A DNA stretch of 64,000 nucleotides, taken from assembly GCA_033439255.1 (NCBI GenBank), contig CM065890.1:1426001-1490000 (forward strand), in the 5' to 3' direction. Position 1 is the first letter of the stretch, and every line of letters begins with the position of its first letter. The notes beneath the pieces are model-generated. The model searched no databases. It had not been told where the DNA came from and worked only from the letters and a program-made list of their open reading frames with translations. The position numbers and the translations under genes were made by a program. Below, one piece after another: positions 37,301-48,375 of this stretch. Origin of the DNA: Hericium rajendrae. Its lineage: Eukaryota; Basidiomycota; Agaricomycetes; Russulales; Hericiaceae.

Positions 37301-39075
37301 GCTTTTTCCGCCTCCACGTCGCTTTGGACAACCAGCTTTCGTCAGTCTCCGTAGCTCGTCTTTCAATCGTGCACTGGTTGTCCCTCGCCGTGGCCTTCCT
37401 GACTTTTGTCCTTACCGTTGAGGATTGCCTTGTATTAGGTTCGAAGTGCGTCCTTGTCACTCATACTCTCATGTTAACTACGCTTCCTTGCATCATGCTG
37501 CTGTGAAAGTCGCAAGCTCGCGATTCTAACAAGGTGACCTTGTTCCAGGATCTCACTTCCCAGAGTCGGCTTGCATGCCGCTCAGTCTCTTCCTCATCCT
37601 CCAATCAAGCACCGGTTGTACCTCAACGTACTCCTGTCCTGGTGTTTGTCCTCGCAGTAAAGGAGGACCTTGTGCTAGGCTTGAATCTCCCCGTCGAACA
37701 TATACACTTTCTATTCACTAATGCCAAAATAATTTCGGGCAAAAAGCGCACATTTGTTCAAGTGATCCTTGCCGTTTATCCTCTTCTTCGTCTTCGCTGT
37801 ATAGGGTCGCCTTGTACTAGCCTCATTGTCTGCACCTCGTCTGCTCATAGCAAGTTAGGTGAGATTCTTGCGACGCTCACCAGATACGTGGCTTTGGTCC
37901 AGGACATCCTTGTTCTTCCGGGAGTCATCTTCCCAGCAATCACCACGTACGCATCGACGTCACTGTTGTCAATGCCGCTGGCTCTAAAGACCACGTACGA
38001 CACGAAGATCGCATCAATCGGCGAAAACGTGGTGCGCTTCTGTCCAGTGTCACGACCGACGCCACGCTGGTTGACCTTCGTCATGGCTCTCACAGTACGG
38101 CCTCGTTCCGAGGTATCTCTGTCCTTCATGCTGGACTCACTGCCCTGCTTTCCATCACCATTCTTGTCAGCTCATCTGATAACAATTGTGGCGCCCAATG
38201 CTATGTATAGCGCGCGCATAAGGTTCGCATTCGTCGGCAAGCCGGGCTGTGCTGAGATGCTGTCTTTTCGTCTCTCTGCTGCTAGCCCGCGCCACGCTCT
38301 TCCATCTCGGAATCCTGAGGGAACTGTCTGGCTATAATGAAGATGGCAGTGTCCTCGCCCCTTGCTGCTGCGGACCAGCGAGTTCCGGGCGCGAGAGCAG
38401 ATCCAGCGCTCCATGGAAACGTGGAGGCCTTGCCACATGTTTCTGTCATTCTTAAGCTTCCATATGATATCACAGCGGATCCGCGTTGCAGCTATGATCT
38501 TCGGTATGTTCGGGCGCTACGGGTGACGGAAATAAGATCTCGACTGCTGGAAACTCGTGATAATCGCAGTTCGTGAACAGAGCTCGACTAACGTGATCGT
38601 GGTCACAGCTGCAAGTACCGCGGGCCCTTGCTTCCGGGTGCTTGACGCTCAGCGCTCAGATGTGTATGACTTCAGTAACTTACTTCAGTCTCCAGTTTAG
38701 GAGATAGGTAAATGTATATTCGGCAGACGGGCGGCATGACAAAGTGATTGATTGACTGCACGTTCGATGGAGACGGTACATGTATCGCTAGGACTGGCAT
38801 CGAGTTAGGGTATCCAGAACGCTAGTACAGACACATTACTTCACAGAGATATAAACTCGACGACCGGTAGGAAGGAGAGTAGGTAAATAAATAAATAAAG
38901 TGACTTGTTTCGGAAAATCATTGCAGATACAATAGTAAAGCAATAGAAAGGGAAAAAAGTTGCATAATTAAGGGATTGTAGAGCAAATCTTCACCGACGT
39001 AAGTAGAACCGTGCGAGAAACAGCATAATCCAGATCATGGGCGCAAAAAAGCCGAAACAGAAGAAACAAAGCAGC

Positions 39076-40297
39076 TCACAGCACGCTCCGAGAAAACATC
39101 CATGCAAGCCACGCCAGACACAACAGGCTCATTTGCGGCGGGCCCCAGTGTACCCCAGCATCTGCTACCCCAGCATCCGCTACCTCAGCATCCACCAGCG
39201 GCACACCCTGTCCAATTGTGTCATTGAGACAGTTGAGAAGGGTCGTGTCGATGCCACTCGGCAGTGCAGCGGGTGTAGCGTTGACGTTCGAAGCACTCCC
39301 GTTTATCGCGGCGGTGTTGTTGTAACCATCGAGCGTGAGGACGACGCTGCTCGCGCGGTAGTACTGTATTGCTGATTCCGGTTGCGGGTCGCTCGAGTTG
39401 AGCCGTTGTACGAAGCAGGCGTAGAGCTTGAACTCGAATTGTTGAGGTCGAACGCGGTGCAATTGGACTGAATCGAGCCGATGAGCGAGGCAAGGGTTGT
39501 GTTGTCCGAGAGCACATGGAAGGACGAGCCAGTCACGTTTGACACAAAATGTGCTTGGGTCATGGGCCCGCCGGGGCGGCTTGAATTGTTTGGGTCACCG
39601 TACTGAAGCGATAATTGAATTAGCACACAAAAAATCCAACCAGGGCAAGGGACAAACCTCGCGTGACTCGTGTAGATATGCGCCCGCACCAACACCGGCA
39701 GCGCCGCCCCAAACGATAGGCCAGAACGCAAACGGCAATCCACGACCTGCTACTCCAAGGCCCGATGCGCCAGGATAGCCACTCCCATAGAACCTGCATA
39801 CACAGCCAGCTTGTTAGACACGCTATCAGTGAGGTAAACCCGGAGGCACGTACGTATTTCCATACACCTGGTTTCGCGTCCCCCCTCCCATCGTCCTCCC
39901 AGCAAACGGCTGGCCGGCAGGAATCGTGACGGGCCTCCCCCCTCCACTTCCGTAGGCCGTGGCGCTCGATTTTGCCCGCAGGGAGGTTGGAGACGGGCAC
40001 GTGGGAGATGCTGCCTACAGAAACACCTCCTGGTTTGCTTGAGCCTGAGCTGGCCCCGCCTCCGCTCCCGCTGGACTTATCTGACGAGCTGCCCCCAGTG
40101 CTGCCTACAGAACCACCTCCTGGTTTGCTCGAGCCTGAGCTGGCCCCGCCTCCGCTCCCGCTGGACTTACCTGACGAGCTGCCCCCGCTGCTGCTTTTCC
40201 CACCGCTGCTGCCGCCTCCTCCGCCTTTACCGCCTCCACCTCCGCCTTTGCGCTTCGCAAGCTGCGCGGCGGGTGTAGAGATAAGCGGGACGAACAT
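39076..40297 (-). CDS. Gly/Ser-rich surface protein with hydrophobic C-terminal tail, copy A
   Basis: Function unknown; similar proteins occur widely in basidiomycetes. The start MFVPLISTPAAQLAKRKGGG leads into a Gly/Ser/Lys-rich region with two copies of a 30-residue unit. Next come VPVSNLPAGK, an exon with a hydrophobic membrane-type segment (LGVAGYGLPFAFWPIVWGGA) and a final exon starting YGDPNNSSRPGGPMTQAHF. The last part has many N-glycosylation sites (NVTGSS, DNTTL, NNTAA, NGSA) and ends in a hydrophobic tail (MSLLCLAWLAWMF) that could be a GPI-anchor signal. Compared with copy B, an extra T near 39973 and a missing C near 39396 break the frame; copy B is intact at both sites. Either consensus errors or genuine damage. 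A TATA-like GTATATAT lies about 35 bp upstream of the start. Confidence 0.68.
40011..40190. repeat. two tandem 90-bp units inside the Gly/Ser-rich region
   Basis: CTGCCTACAGAA.CACCTCC recurs with a 90-bp period (40011 and 40101), encoding two 30-residue units around SSGSGGGASSGSSKPGG. Copy B has one unit. Confidence 0.8.
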
Positions 40298-40680
40298 GTC
40301 GTAGAAGCGTTGACTGGGCCAATAGCGGTGTGCTGTATATATGGTGCTGGCAGATCTAGAATGGAGGGCGAAAAGATGGATCAGCTATGGAGTGGAAGCA
40401 GTCGTGCGGACTCGAGTAATTGAACGTTGCGCTCTCCGCAGAGGGACTCGCGATCAAATGGAAGGGCTGCCGGAGGTGGACCCGCATACCAGCTGGGTAT
40501 TTTATAGACTTTAGACAACAATGCGATGCGCCGCCGGCACTCTCAGAGCGCTTTCGTTACTATCATAGCCTATATTAGACGAGCGGGTGGCATGTGGTCA
40601 AATAACAGATCACACATGCGGTGTACTTACGAGTACAATAAATTCCAGGTGTTGAAGATAACATCAGACAGACGATCCTG

Positions 40681-40929
40681 AGGCATGAAGCGTTGAGTCC
40701 TGTCTACTCATGATTCGAGCGTGCGTAGCGTAGTCCTGTGCCTGTTTACGTAGTACGCCGCGCCACCGCTGTGTTCCTCAATGGGACCGCTGCGGAATAA
40801 ACTTCCTTCCTTCCTTCTGCCTCTGGGAGACTAAGATAACCTCGTGCTCATCGTCATCTAGATGCCCAGTTTAAGTTGGCTTAAATGTTGAGCCTTTCTC
40901 GGTCTCCAATGGCCTCCGTTTCTCATCCT
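40681..40929. other. spacer between the tandem copies
   Basis: About 250 bp not clearly shared by the two units. GATAACCTCGTGCTC occurs here near 40836 and again at the outer end of copy B near 43897, a candidate boundary of the duplicated unit. Confidence 0.45.
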
Positions 40930-42429
40930 TCAGCCGAGCACCAGTTCTACCTTAATGTACTCCTGTCCTAGCGTTTATCCTCGCAGCAAGGGACGACCTT
41001 GCGCTAGGCTCGAGTCTCTCCCCGTCACTCGGTATTCCATCTTAGGTAAGCTTCATAACAACTCTCATAATCACCACAACATGGCCTTGTTCCAGGACTT
41101 TTCGCTCCTCCCTGAAGCGATGACCCGCTCTCCACAACATACGCTCGACCACATACACTTTCTATTCAGCTGGTGCCCAAGGCAATGCACAGCAGAAAGC
41201 ACACATTTGTTCAAGTGGTCCTTGCTCTTTATCGTCTTTTTCGTCTTCGTTGCTGTATAGGATCGCCGTGTACTAGCCTCGTCGTCTGCGCCCCGTCTCC
41301 TGCTCATAGCACGTTAGTCCGTCTCGGGGGTCGCCGTCTCGGCACTCGTCACATATCCATTGATGTCACTGCCATTAATGACGTCGGCCCTGAAGACTAC
41401 GTACAACACGAGGCTCGCACCCGTCCGCAAAACCCGACATGCTTCTGTCACATGCTGGACGACCTCCATTGTGGCACAGCACGGCCGTGCTCCGGATACC
41501 TCAGCTTTTCGTCTTGGACGCACTGCCCTATGTACTTTCCGCTACGTTATTGTCGGCTCAACTGGTGGTCACCCTGGGCGCGCCCAATGCTATGTATAGT
41601 GCGCGCATGAGATTCGCATGCATCGGCAAGCTGGGCTGTGCTGAGACACGGACCCTTCGTCTTCCGCTAGCCCGCAAGGGACGTGCTCTCCCATCACGGA
41701 ATCCTAAGCGGATCTGTCTAGCTATAATATTAATGGAGGCGGTAGTGTCCTCGCCCCTTGCTACTGCGGACCAGCGAGTTCCGGGCACGAGAGCAGATCC
41801 AGCGCTCCATGGAAACGCAGAGGCTTTGCCATATCTTCGTTCTATTCACGCCTCAGCGGTGGGTGTAACATCTTTCCTTCAAGCTTCCATTATGATATCA
41901 CAGCGGATCCGCGTTGCAGCTCTGATGTACGGCATCTTCGGACACTAGGGGTGATGGGCAAAGTGATTCCAGCTGCTTGACAGCTGTCGTGATAATGGCA
42001 GTTCGTGGACAGAGCTCGACTAGAGCGTGAATGTGGCCTCAGCCGCAAGTTCCACCGGTCCATCCTTCCGATGCTTGACGCTCAAGCGCGCATGACTGCA
42101 TTCCCCATCTTGGAATTTCAGGTTAATGTGTATCTGGCAGATCTGTGGCATGACAGTGTGATCCGATTGACTGCATATTCGGCGTCGGAGGCGGTACATG
42201 TATTGCTAGGAATCTAAGCATCGAGTTGGGTATCCAGGACATTAATATGGACACATTACTCCACAGAAATGTAAAATCGACAGCCGGTAGGAAGGAGAGT
42301 AGGTAGGAAAAGCGATTTAGGTCGGAAATTTATTGCAAATACAGTAGTAAAGCAATAGAAAAAGAACACGAATAACGAATTGTAGCCTGTCTTCACATAC
42401 AGAAGCCAGGACAGAGCAAACGAAGCAGC

Positions 42430-43535
42430 TCACAGGACGTTCCGGTAAAACACCCATGCAAGCCATGCCAGACACAACAGGCTCATTTGTGGTGGGCCCC
42501 AATGTACCCCAGCATCTACCAGCGGCACACCCTGTCCAATCGTATCATTGAGACAGTTCAGTAAAGTTGTGTCGATGCCATTGGGCAGCGCGGCGGGTGT
42601 AGCGTTGACGTTCGATGCGCTCCCATTTATCGCGGCCGTGTTGTTGTACCCGTCAAGCGTAAGGACGACGCTGCTCGCGCGGTAGTATTGGATTGCTGAT
42701 TCCGGTTGCGGGTCGCTCGAGTCTGAGCCGTTATACGAAGCAGGCGTAGAGCTTGAACTCGAGTTGTTGAGGTCAAATGCGGTGCAATTGGACTGAATCG
42801 AGGCAATGAGCGAGGCCAGAGTTGTGTTGTCCGAGAGCACATGGAAGGACGAGCCCGTCACGTTTGATAAAGTGTGCTTGGGTCATGGGCCCGCCGGGGC
42901 GGCTTGAATTGTTCGGGTCACCATACTGATGCGATAATCGATTAACATACAAAACAGAAATTTCAAGCAGGGGAGGGGGACAAACCTCGCGCGACTCATG
43001 TAAATATGCGCCCGCACCGACACCGGCAGCGCCGCCCCAAACGATAGGCCAGAACGCAAACGGCAACCCATAACCTGCTACTCCAAGGCCTGACGCGCCA
43101 GGATAGCCACTCCCATAGAACCTGCACACACATGGCAACTCGTTAGACACGCTATCAATGAGGTGAAACCAGAAGCACGTACGTATTTCCATACACCTGG
43201 TTTCGCGTTCCCCCTCCCACCGTCCTTCCTGCAAACGGCTGGCCGGCAGGAATCGTGACGGACCTTCCCCCTCCACTTCCGTAGGCCGTGGCGCTCGACT
43301 TGCCCGCAGGGAGGTTGGAGACGGGCACGCGGGAGGTGCTGCCTACAGAACCACCGCCTGCTTTGCTTGAGCCTGAGCTGGCCCCGCCTCCGCTCCCGCT
43401 GGACTTACCTGACGAGCTACCTCCACTGCTGCTTTTCCCGCCGCTGCTGCTGCCTCCTCCGCCTTTACCGCCTCCACCTCCGCCTTTGCGCTTCGCAAGC
43501 TGCGCGGCGGGTGTAGAGATAAGCGGGACGAACAT
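42430..43535 (-). CDS. Gly/Ser-rich surface protein with hydrophobic C-terminal tail, copy B
   Basis: Same layout as copy A. N terminus MFVPLISTPAAQLAKRKGGG, a Gly/Ser/Lys-rich region with a single 30-residue unit, then VPVSNLPAGK followed in frame by SSATAYGSGGGRSVTIPAGQ and PFAGRTVGGGTRNQVYGNT. An intron follows, then FYGSGYPGASGLGVAGYGLP and the membrane-type segment, another intron, and YGDPNNSSRPGGPMTQAHF. Near 42866 copy B lacks two bases relative to copy A (A: ...HFVSNVTGSS), which shifts the frame; the Asn-rich C-terminal half then continues to the hydrophobic tail. So A and B are interrupted at different sites, which argues against one ancestral inactivating event. Probably secreted or wall-linked; no enzymatic domain. 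Confidence 0.68.
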
Positions 43536-43571
43536 GTCGTAGAAGCGTTGACTGGGCCAATAGCGGGGCGC

Positions 43572-43577
43572 TGTATA
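43572..43577 (-). promoter_or_regulatory. TATA-like box of surface-protein gene copy B
   Basis: TATATA about 37 bp upstream of the minus-strand start codon at 43535, in the same relative place as GTATATAT in copy A. Confidence 0.4.
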
Positions 43578-43900
43578 TACGACACTCAGGGCAAATCTAA
43601 GATGGAGGGCGAAAAAGACGGGTCAGCTATGGAGTAGAGGCAGTCGTGCGGACTCGAGCACGGTGGGACTCGCGATCGAACGGAAGGGCTGCCCGAAGTG
43701 GACCCGCGTACCTGGGTATTTTATAGACTTTAGGCAACAATGCGAGCTGGCGCCGCCGGCACTCTCAAAGCGCTTTCGTTGCCATCATAGCCTATATTGG
43801 ACGAGCAGGTGGCAAGTAGTTGGCAAGTGTAAGTCCAATAACGGATCACAAATGCGGCGTACTTACGAGTACAATAAATTCAAGGTGTTGAAGATAACCT

Positions 43901-45922
43901 CGTGCTCGTGGTCAGCTAGCCACCCGGTCAAATTCTGCCGAAGGCAGTGTGTCAAGGCGGTGCTGCCAAGCACACACAGCTCTGCTTCTGTGTGGCTTTG
44001 AGCTCGTACCCGCTTGCACCTCCGGCTTTGTCAAGTCTTGTATTACCTTGCTTGTCAAGGTGTCTCGCACCCTCGTAATTATTAGCGCCCCGACTCACAT
44101 CGTCAACAGTAACAAACAAAGGTTCGGCGCCTCGAGCGGTACACTCAATCTTCTCATGTACCGGAATTCATTTTCTCATATCTAGAGATCGTTTTTTATG
44201 CTTCTCATACGACTTGTTTCCGACCCTTGTCCCAGAATTTGACGGGCAAGAAGTCAAAAATTGAGGAGCCAAACATTGTGACTAGTTACGGCACCGGTAA
44301 TTTGAGTCACTTCTTCTCATTTGTCCGATTGTCGACAGTCGGCTCGCAATACTTACTATATTAACTCGCAAGAACAGGCAAGAAACTGGGGCATGTTACT
44401 GGTGTCTCTGGATTCTGACAGATTATTACAGGTCCTCTGGCAAATCCTCTGGCAGGAATTGCTGTCCCTGTGAATCCGAAGACCTGCCGCTCGACTCGAA
44501 GACAACTCAAGCACGAGTCAAGTACAGTTCAACAAGCGTATAATTCGCCAGCACGCAGGGCACAGTCAATGGCACTACAATATGTCTTCAAAATCCAAGT
44601 AACCCACTGGTGAGTTTGGAAGAAGTAGACTAACGGCTCCTTGAGCAAGCATCAGCTTCATTGCGTACGGTCGCCGCGTTCAAGCGCCGGTGCAACATTG
44701 CATAGGCGGAACACTCGCAGGACGGTTTCCGGCAGGTTCTCAAGGTGTGATTCACAAGCCCGCATCTGCAACGTGCAGTGCTTCTTCTCGGCCTCCCATA
44801 TCGACGACGACCTGGACGACAGGGTCAGCGTCAAAGCCCTCAGCGTCTATGGCAACCCGTACTGCCGCGGTTCCACAGCAAAACGGGGCGGAAACGGGAT
44901 AAGGGTGTGCGCGAGCCTGGATGCGAGAAGTAGTCGCTGCTCACCGAGTGCATGCGGCCAGCAGCAAAGGGGAGGGTCGGCGGCACAGGGCGTCCGACAG
45001 GGTCAGCGAGCCTTCGTGCTTGGGCATGCGGGCGAGGGCGTAGTGACGACGTGAGGCTTCTGCCGGTCCTGCTGTTCGCTCGGGATTCACATGCCTGCGA
45101 GATCATGCACATGAGTTGCGCAAGCGAGGCGTTCCCAAGCACCGCGCGGGCAATTGCAAGCTTGCGATTTAGATTTTTATCGGCCCGTGGTTGACTCGAA
45201 GACAAGAAACAGCAATTGGGGAACCCGCGCGGGCGCGCGGTGTTCGAGCTTGCCATACATATGACACAACTACTCGTGCACCTTACTTGTCTAGCATTCC
45301 GTCATCCAGTAAGTAGCTTCATGTGTATGATGAGATTGAATTTTTTTCGGAGTTATTTGTAATAAGACCACAGACATATCGTACCCGAACTTTCATTAAT
45401 AGTCTCTAGGCTAACTCTAGCACTCTTAAGAACCATTTAGCACGAGGGAAATCACTCTATAACAATTTGCCTTCGTCAAGACAAGCAAGGTTTATGCCGA
45501 CGCAGTCGGCGCTTCCCTAGTCCATTTTCTACGCGCAAACACTGCGTAGCAGATCTTCTACGTGGCTAGCACATATGATACAAACACAGGGTGCACAGCA
45601 TATTCTGGGAAATAGGCAGTCTGTATGATAGCGATACACCACCGCGCCGAATGTCAAGGCACACAACTCGGAGATCTCACGCATGGCATGCTACGACATA
45701 CTTATGTCACACCAGATAGATGAGCATATCCAACGTGGCGCGTGCTTGAATGATGGACAGAAAACGGACAAGTTTGACGCGCATAGGCCTAATTTTGCAT
45801 GGATGCGATCATGAAGAATATGAAAAGCACAAAACATATAATGGACAGCCGCCGCCTCCTGAATCCGTACACTCGCCACTCTCAGCTCAGCGCCTCGCCC
45901 AACTACAGATGCCGCGAGACTT
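43901..45922. other. intergenic region, nothing recognised
   Basis: Two kilobases without a supportable gene. Open frames at 44641-45054 (plus) and 44840-45256 (minus) have no domain. The last ~300 bases are probably 3' UTR of the ribosomal protein gene on the minus strand. Confidence 0.45.
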
Positions 45923-46498
45923 TTATGCGATGAGGGTCGACGCAGTAGCAGAGTCGTACTTGAACGTAGGGGGGATCTGCTGCTTCGTCTTGTAGTAGCG
46001 CGCCAGACGGTGGATACGGGACTCGATCAGGATGAGGCGGAACTTGGAATCCTTGTCCTTGCGGTTGGTCTCCAGGTGCTTGCGCACCGCCACGGCCTTC
46101 TTGACCAGATGCCACAGATCCTCGGGGATCGAAGGGGCGAGACCTATGCAGACAAAACAGAACAATAAGGTATCCTCACGATATGAGATATACCAGTGAT
46201 GCGCACCGTTCGACTTAAGGATACGGAGGATTTTGTTTCCCGTAACAAAGCGGACCTGGGGGATACCGTGCGAATCCCGGAGGGTGACACCAATTTGTGA
46301 AGGGGTCAGACCCTTGCGGGCGAGCTTGTTGATGTGCTCGACGACATCCTCAGGGTGGTCTTCAGCCACGAAGGGGGAGCGCGGCGGTAGGGAGGGCGGA
46401 GGACGCTGAACAAATTCATAGCCTCAGTTGAACACTACCTCCAAATTTCTGCAAGCAAACGTACAAATGCCCTTTCCGGGAGCGTGCATGCGACCCAT
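45923..46498 (-). CDS. RPS13: 40S ribosomal protein uS15 (S13)
   Basis: Structural protein of the small ribosomal subunit. Exon 1 (46465-46498) encodes [11 protein letters not shown]; a 59-nt intron (46406-46464) follows; exon 2 carries [20 protein letters not shown] and [15 protein letters not shown]; a 63-nt intron (46144-46206) precedes [20 protein letters not shown] and [20 protein letters not shown], ending in the usual STASTLIA. Length after splicing is ~151 residues, as expected. At the start of exon 2 two single bases are missing in C runs (about 46388 and 46353). SSALP should continue [12 protein letters not shown] and then [11 protein letters not shown], but each block sits in a different frame. 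In an essential gene this almost certainly reflects consensus error. Divergent from RPS6. Confidence 0.92.
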
Positions 46499-46890
46499 GG
46501 CGAATCTAAAACATCGATCCTGTCAAACAAACATACGGACAGTATTTCGGCAAAGTTTGCTCACAATTTGAAAGGCGGCGAGAGTCTTGAGGATGTCTTG
46601 TCTGTGCCGTTTAGCGCGGTGAGCGGGCGGGATGTGTGTCACGCGTGACGAGCAGAAGTGTGGCTGGATGAGTTGTACAGTTTCAAACTCTAATTTTCGG
46701 CGCTCAGCCACCCTAGGTGCCGGTCGAGCTGCCTGTTGTCCTCCGCCTCAAGATCAACGCCTCCCCCTCCGCAAGTCACATTCGACGTCGTTGTCGCCGT
46801 CGGTGACCAGGCCTTTCCCATTCCTCAAGGTGTGTGCATCCGCAGAGTCGCCCTATATTGGAATGCTGATCGTTTATTTGTTCGTGTAGT
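46499..46890. promoter_or_regulatory. divergent ribosomal-protein promoter (uS15 / eS6)
   Basis: 392 bp between the two start codons serve both small-subunit protein genes, a shared arrangement that would allow co-expression. No clear TATA box. Near 46830-46890 a GTGTGT...GTGTAG stretch directly precedes the RPS6 ATG and might be a 5'-UTR intron. Confidence 0.55.
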
Positions 46891-47838
46891 ATGAAGCTCA
46901 ACATTGCCAGTATGTTTGCGGCAAATTGATGGGTGTTGGGAGGTGTCACTGACATGCGGTCCATTGCGCAGACCCCGCGACCGGGGAACAAAAGACCATC
47001 GACCTCGACGATGAGAAGAGATAGTGCGTTACAAGCTACCATCATTGTGGTTTCGTAGCTTAACGTTTCGCGCGAAACCTCATAGCCGTGTCTTCTACGA
47101 GAAGAGGATCGCTCAGGAGGTCGCTGCCGACTCTGTCGGCGATGAGTGGAAGGGTTACGTCTTCCGCATCACTGGCGGCAACGACAAGCAGGGTTTCCCC
47201 ATGAAGCAGGGTGTCCTCGTGCCCTACCGTGTCCGCCTGCTCCTTTCTGACGGCCACTCCTGCTACCGCCCTCGCCGCACGGGTGAGCGCCGCCGCAAGT
47301 CCGTCCGTGGCTGCATCGTCGGCGCCGACATCGCCGTCCTCTCCCTCGTTATCGTCAAGCAGGGCGAGAATGAGATCCCCGGCCTGACCGACAACGTGCT
47401 TCCCAAGCGCCTCGGCCCCAAGCGTGCGACCAAGATCCGCCGCTTCTTCAACTTGACCAAGGAGGACGATGTCAGGAAGTACGTTGTCAGGCGTGAAGTT
47501 ACGAGCCAGAAGAAGGAGGGCGCGAAGCCTTACTTCAAGGCGTGAGTTTTGAATTTTGTTCAGGAATGAGTGGGCCATTGATTTTCGGATATAGACCCAA
47601 AATCCAACGCCTTGTCACCCCGTCCGTCTCCAGCGCCGCCGCCACCTCCGTGCTCTCAAGACCCGCCGAGGATCCAGCACCAGCTGGAGCAGAAGCAGGA
47701 ATACGAGTAAGTGTCGATCGTTTCTCGGTCATGCAGACAGTGGCTCACCTATTGTTCAGCGGCCTGCTCGCGAAGCGCATCGCGGAAAAGAAGGAGAAGG
47801 TCGCAGCCATCAAGGCGTCTCACAAGAAGACTGCATAA
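46891..47838 (+). CDS. RPS6: 40S ribosomal protein eS6 (S6)
   Basis: Small-subunit protein whose C-terminal serines are phosphorylated downstream of TOR signalling in many eukaryotes. Exons give [20 protein letters not shown], then [39 protein letters not shown] and [20 protein letters not shown], and [21 protein letters not shown] late intron leads to [10 protein letters not shown]. The last exon ends [24 protein letters not shown]. Two bases are missing in the exon starting at 47595: after VTP (about 47620) the protein [15 protein letters not shown] is one frame away, and near 47670 [11 protein letters not shown] is one frame further. Length otherwise normal. Consensus error is the likely cause. 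Other introns are 50-70 nt, GT-AG, in phase. Confidence 0.92.
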
Positions 47839-48310
47839 ATTCTGCAGTTTGGGTGGGCATCTGGATGTCTTTTGTCTTGTACCTCATGCTGTTTCGGTCC
47901 CATATATGGTGCTACGCTCATGCCCCTCTACGTATCTCATTATCTCATCTTTCCCTGTTGCAAGCCCGTATTATGCATGTGTATGGCAAACCGTATTGAG
48001 ACCTGTGTGAGGACATTGAGACTGTATTTCTGCCTGAGACGACCGAGGATGTATACTTATTGCACTAATCACTCGCAAAGTGTAGTGAACACTGGAGTAC
48101 TGAACACTAAACGATTTACATGTCGGTTATAGTCGACGCAATTTTTTCGCCACCCTCGTCGGTAGACGACGGTGAGACGACCTGTCCTACGGATTGGCGA
48201 ACCGAGCGACCAATTTTCGAGCGGGCCGGCGCTACCGCTGCACTTTTTATCGGATCTGCTGTTCCGCATCATCATATGGACTACGACATAAATTCAGGTG
48301 GGAACGGTGT
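47839..48310. other. intergenic region, nothing seen
   Basis: 3' flank of RPS6 and upstream region of the aldo-keto reductase gene; no open frame of interest. Confidence 0.5.
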
Positions 48311-48318
48311 ATATAAGA
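48311..48318 (+). promoter_or_regulatory. TATA box of the aldo-keto reductase gene
   Basis: TATATAAG in GGTGTATATAAGAGGCC, 58-65 bp upstream of the ATG at 48376. Confidence 0.6.
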
Positions 48319-48375
48319 GGCCTGGGCGTCTGGTGAGCATTTCATCATTTTCTTGTACTTTCAAACCATTCAGAC

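Larger units (their letters stand above)
37600..40680. repeat. tandem duplication, copy A (~3.1 kb)
   Basis: Matches 40930-43900 in direct orientation with a period near 3.3 kb. Anchors: ACACTTTCTATTCA at 37700/41155, GCCCAATGCTATGTATAG at 38190/41581, GACCAGCGAGTTCCGGGC at 38372/41768, the whole surface-protein gene, and TTTTATAGACTTTAG at 40500/43720. The unit includes ~1.4 kb of apparently non-coding DNA 3' of the gene. Confidence 0.85.
40930..43900. repeat. tandem duplication, copy B (~3.0 kb)
   Basis: Direct repeat of 37600-40680 (anchors given there), diverged by scattered substitutions and small indels. Confidence 0.85.

Noticed and set aside
45923-47838. RPS13 and RPS6 as processed or decayed pseudogenes
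   Set aside because: Introns, splice phases and all conserved blocks are intact; only isolated one-base losses are present.
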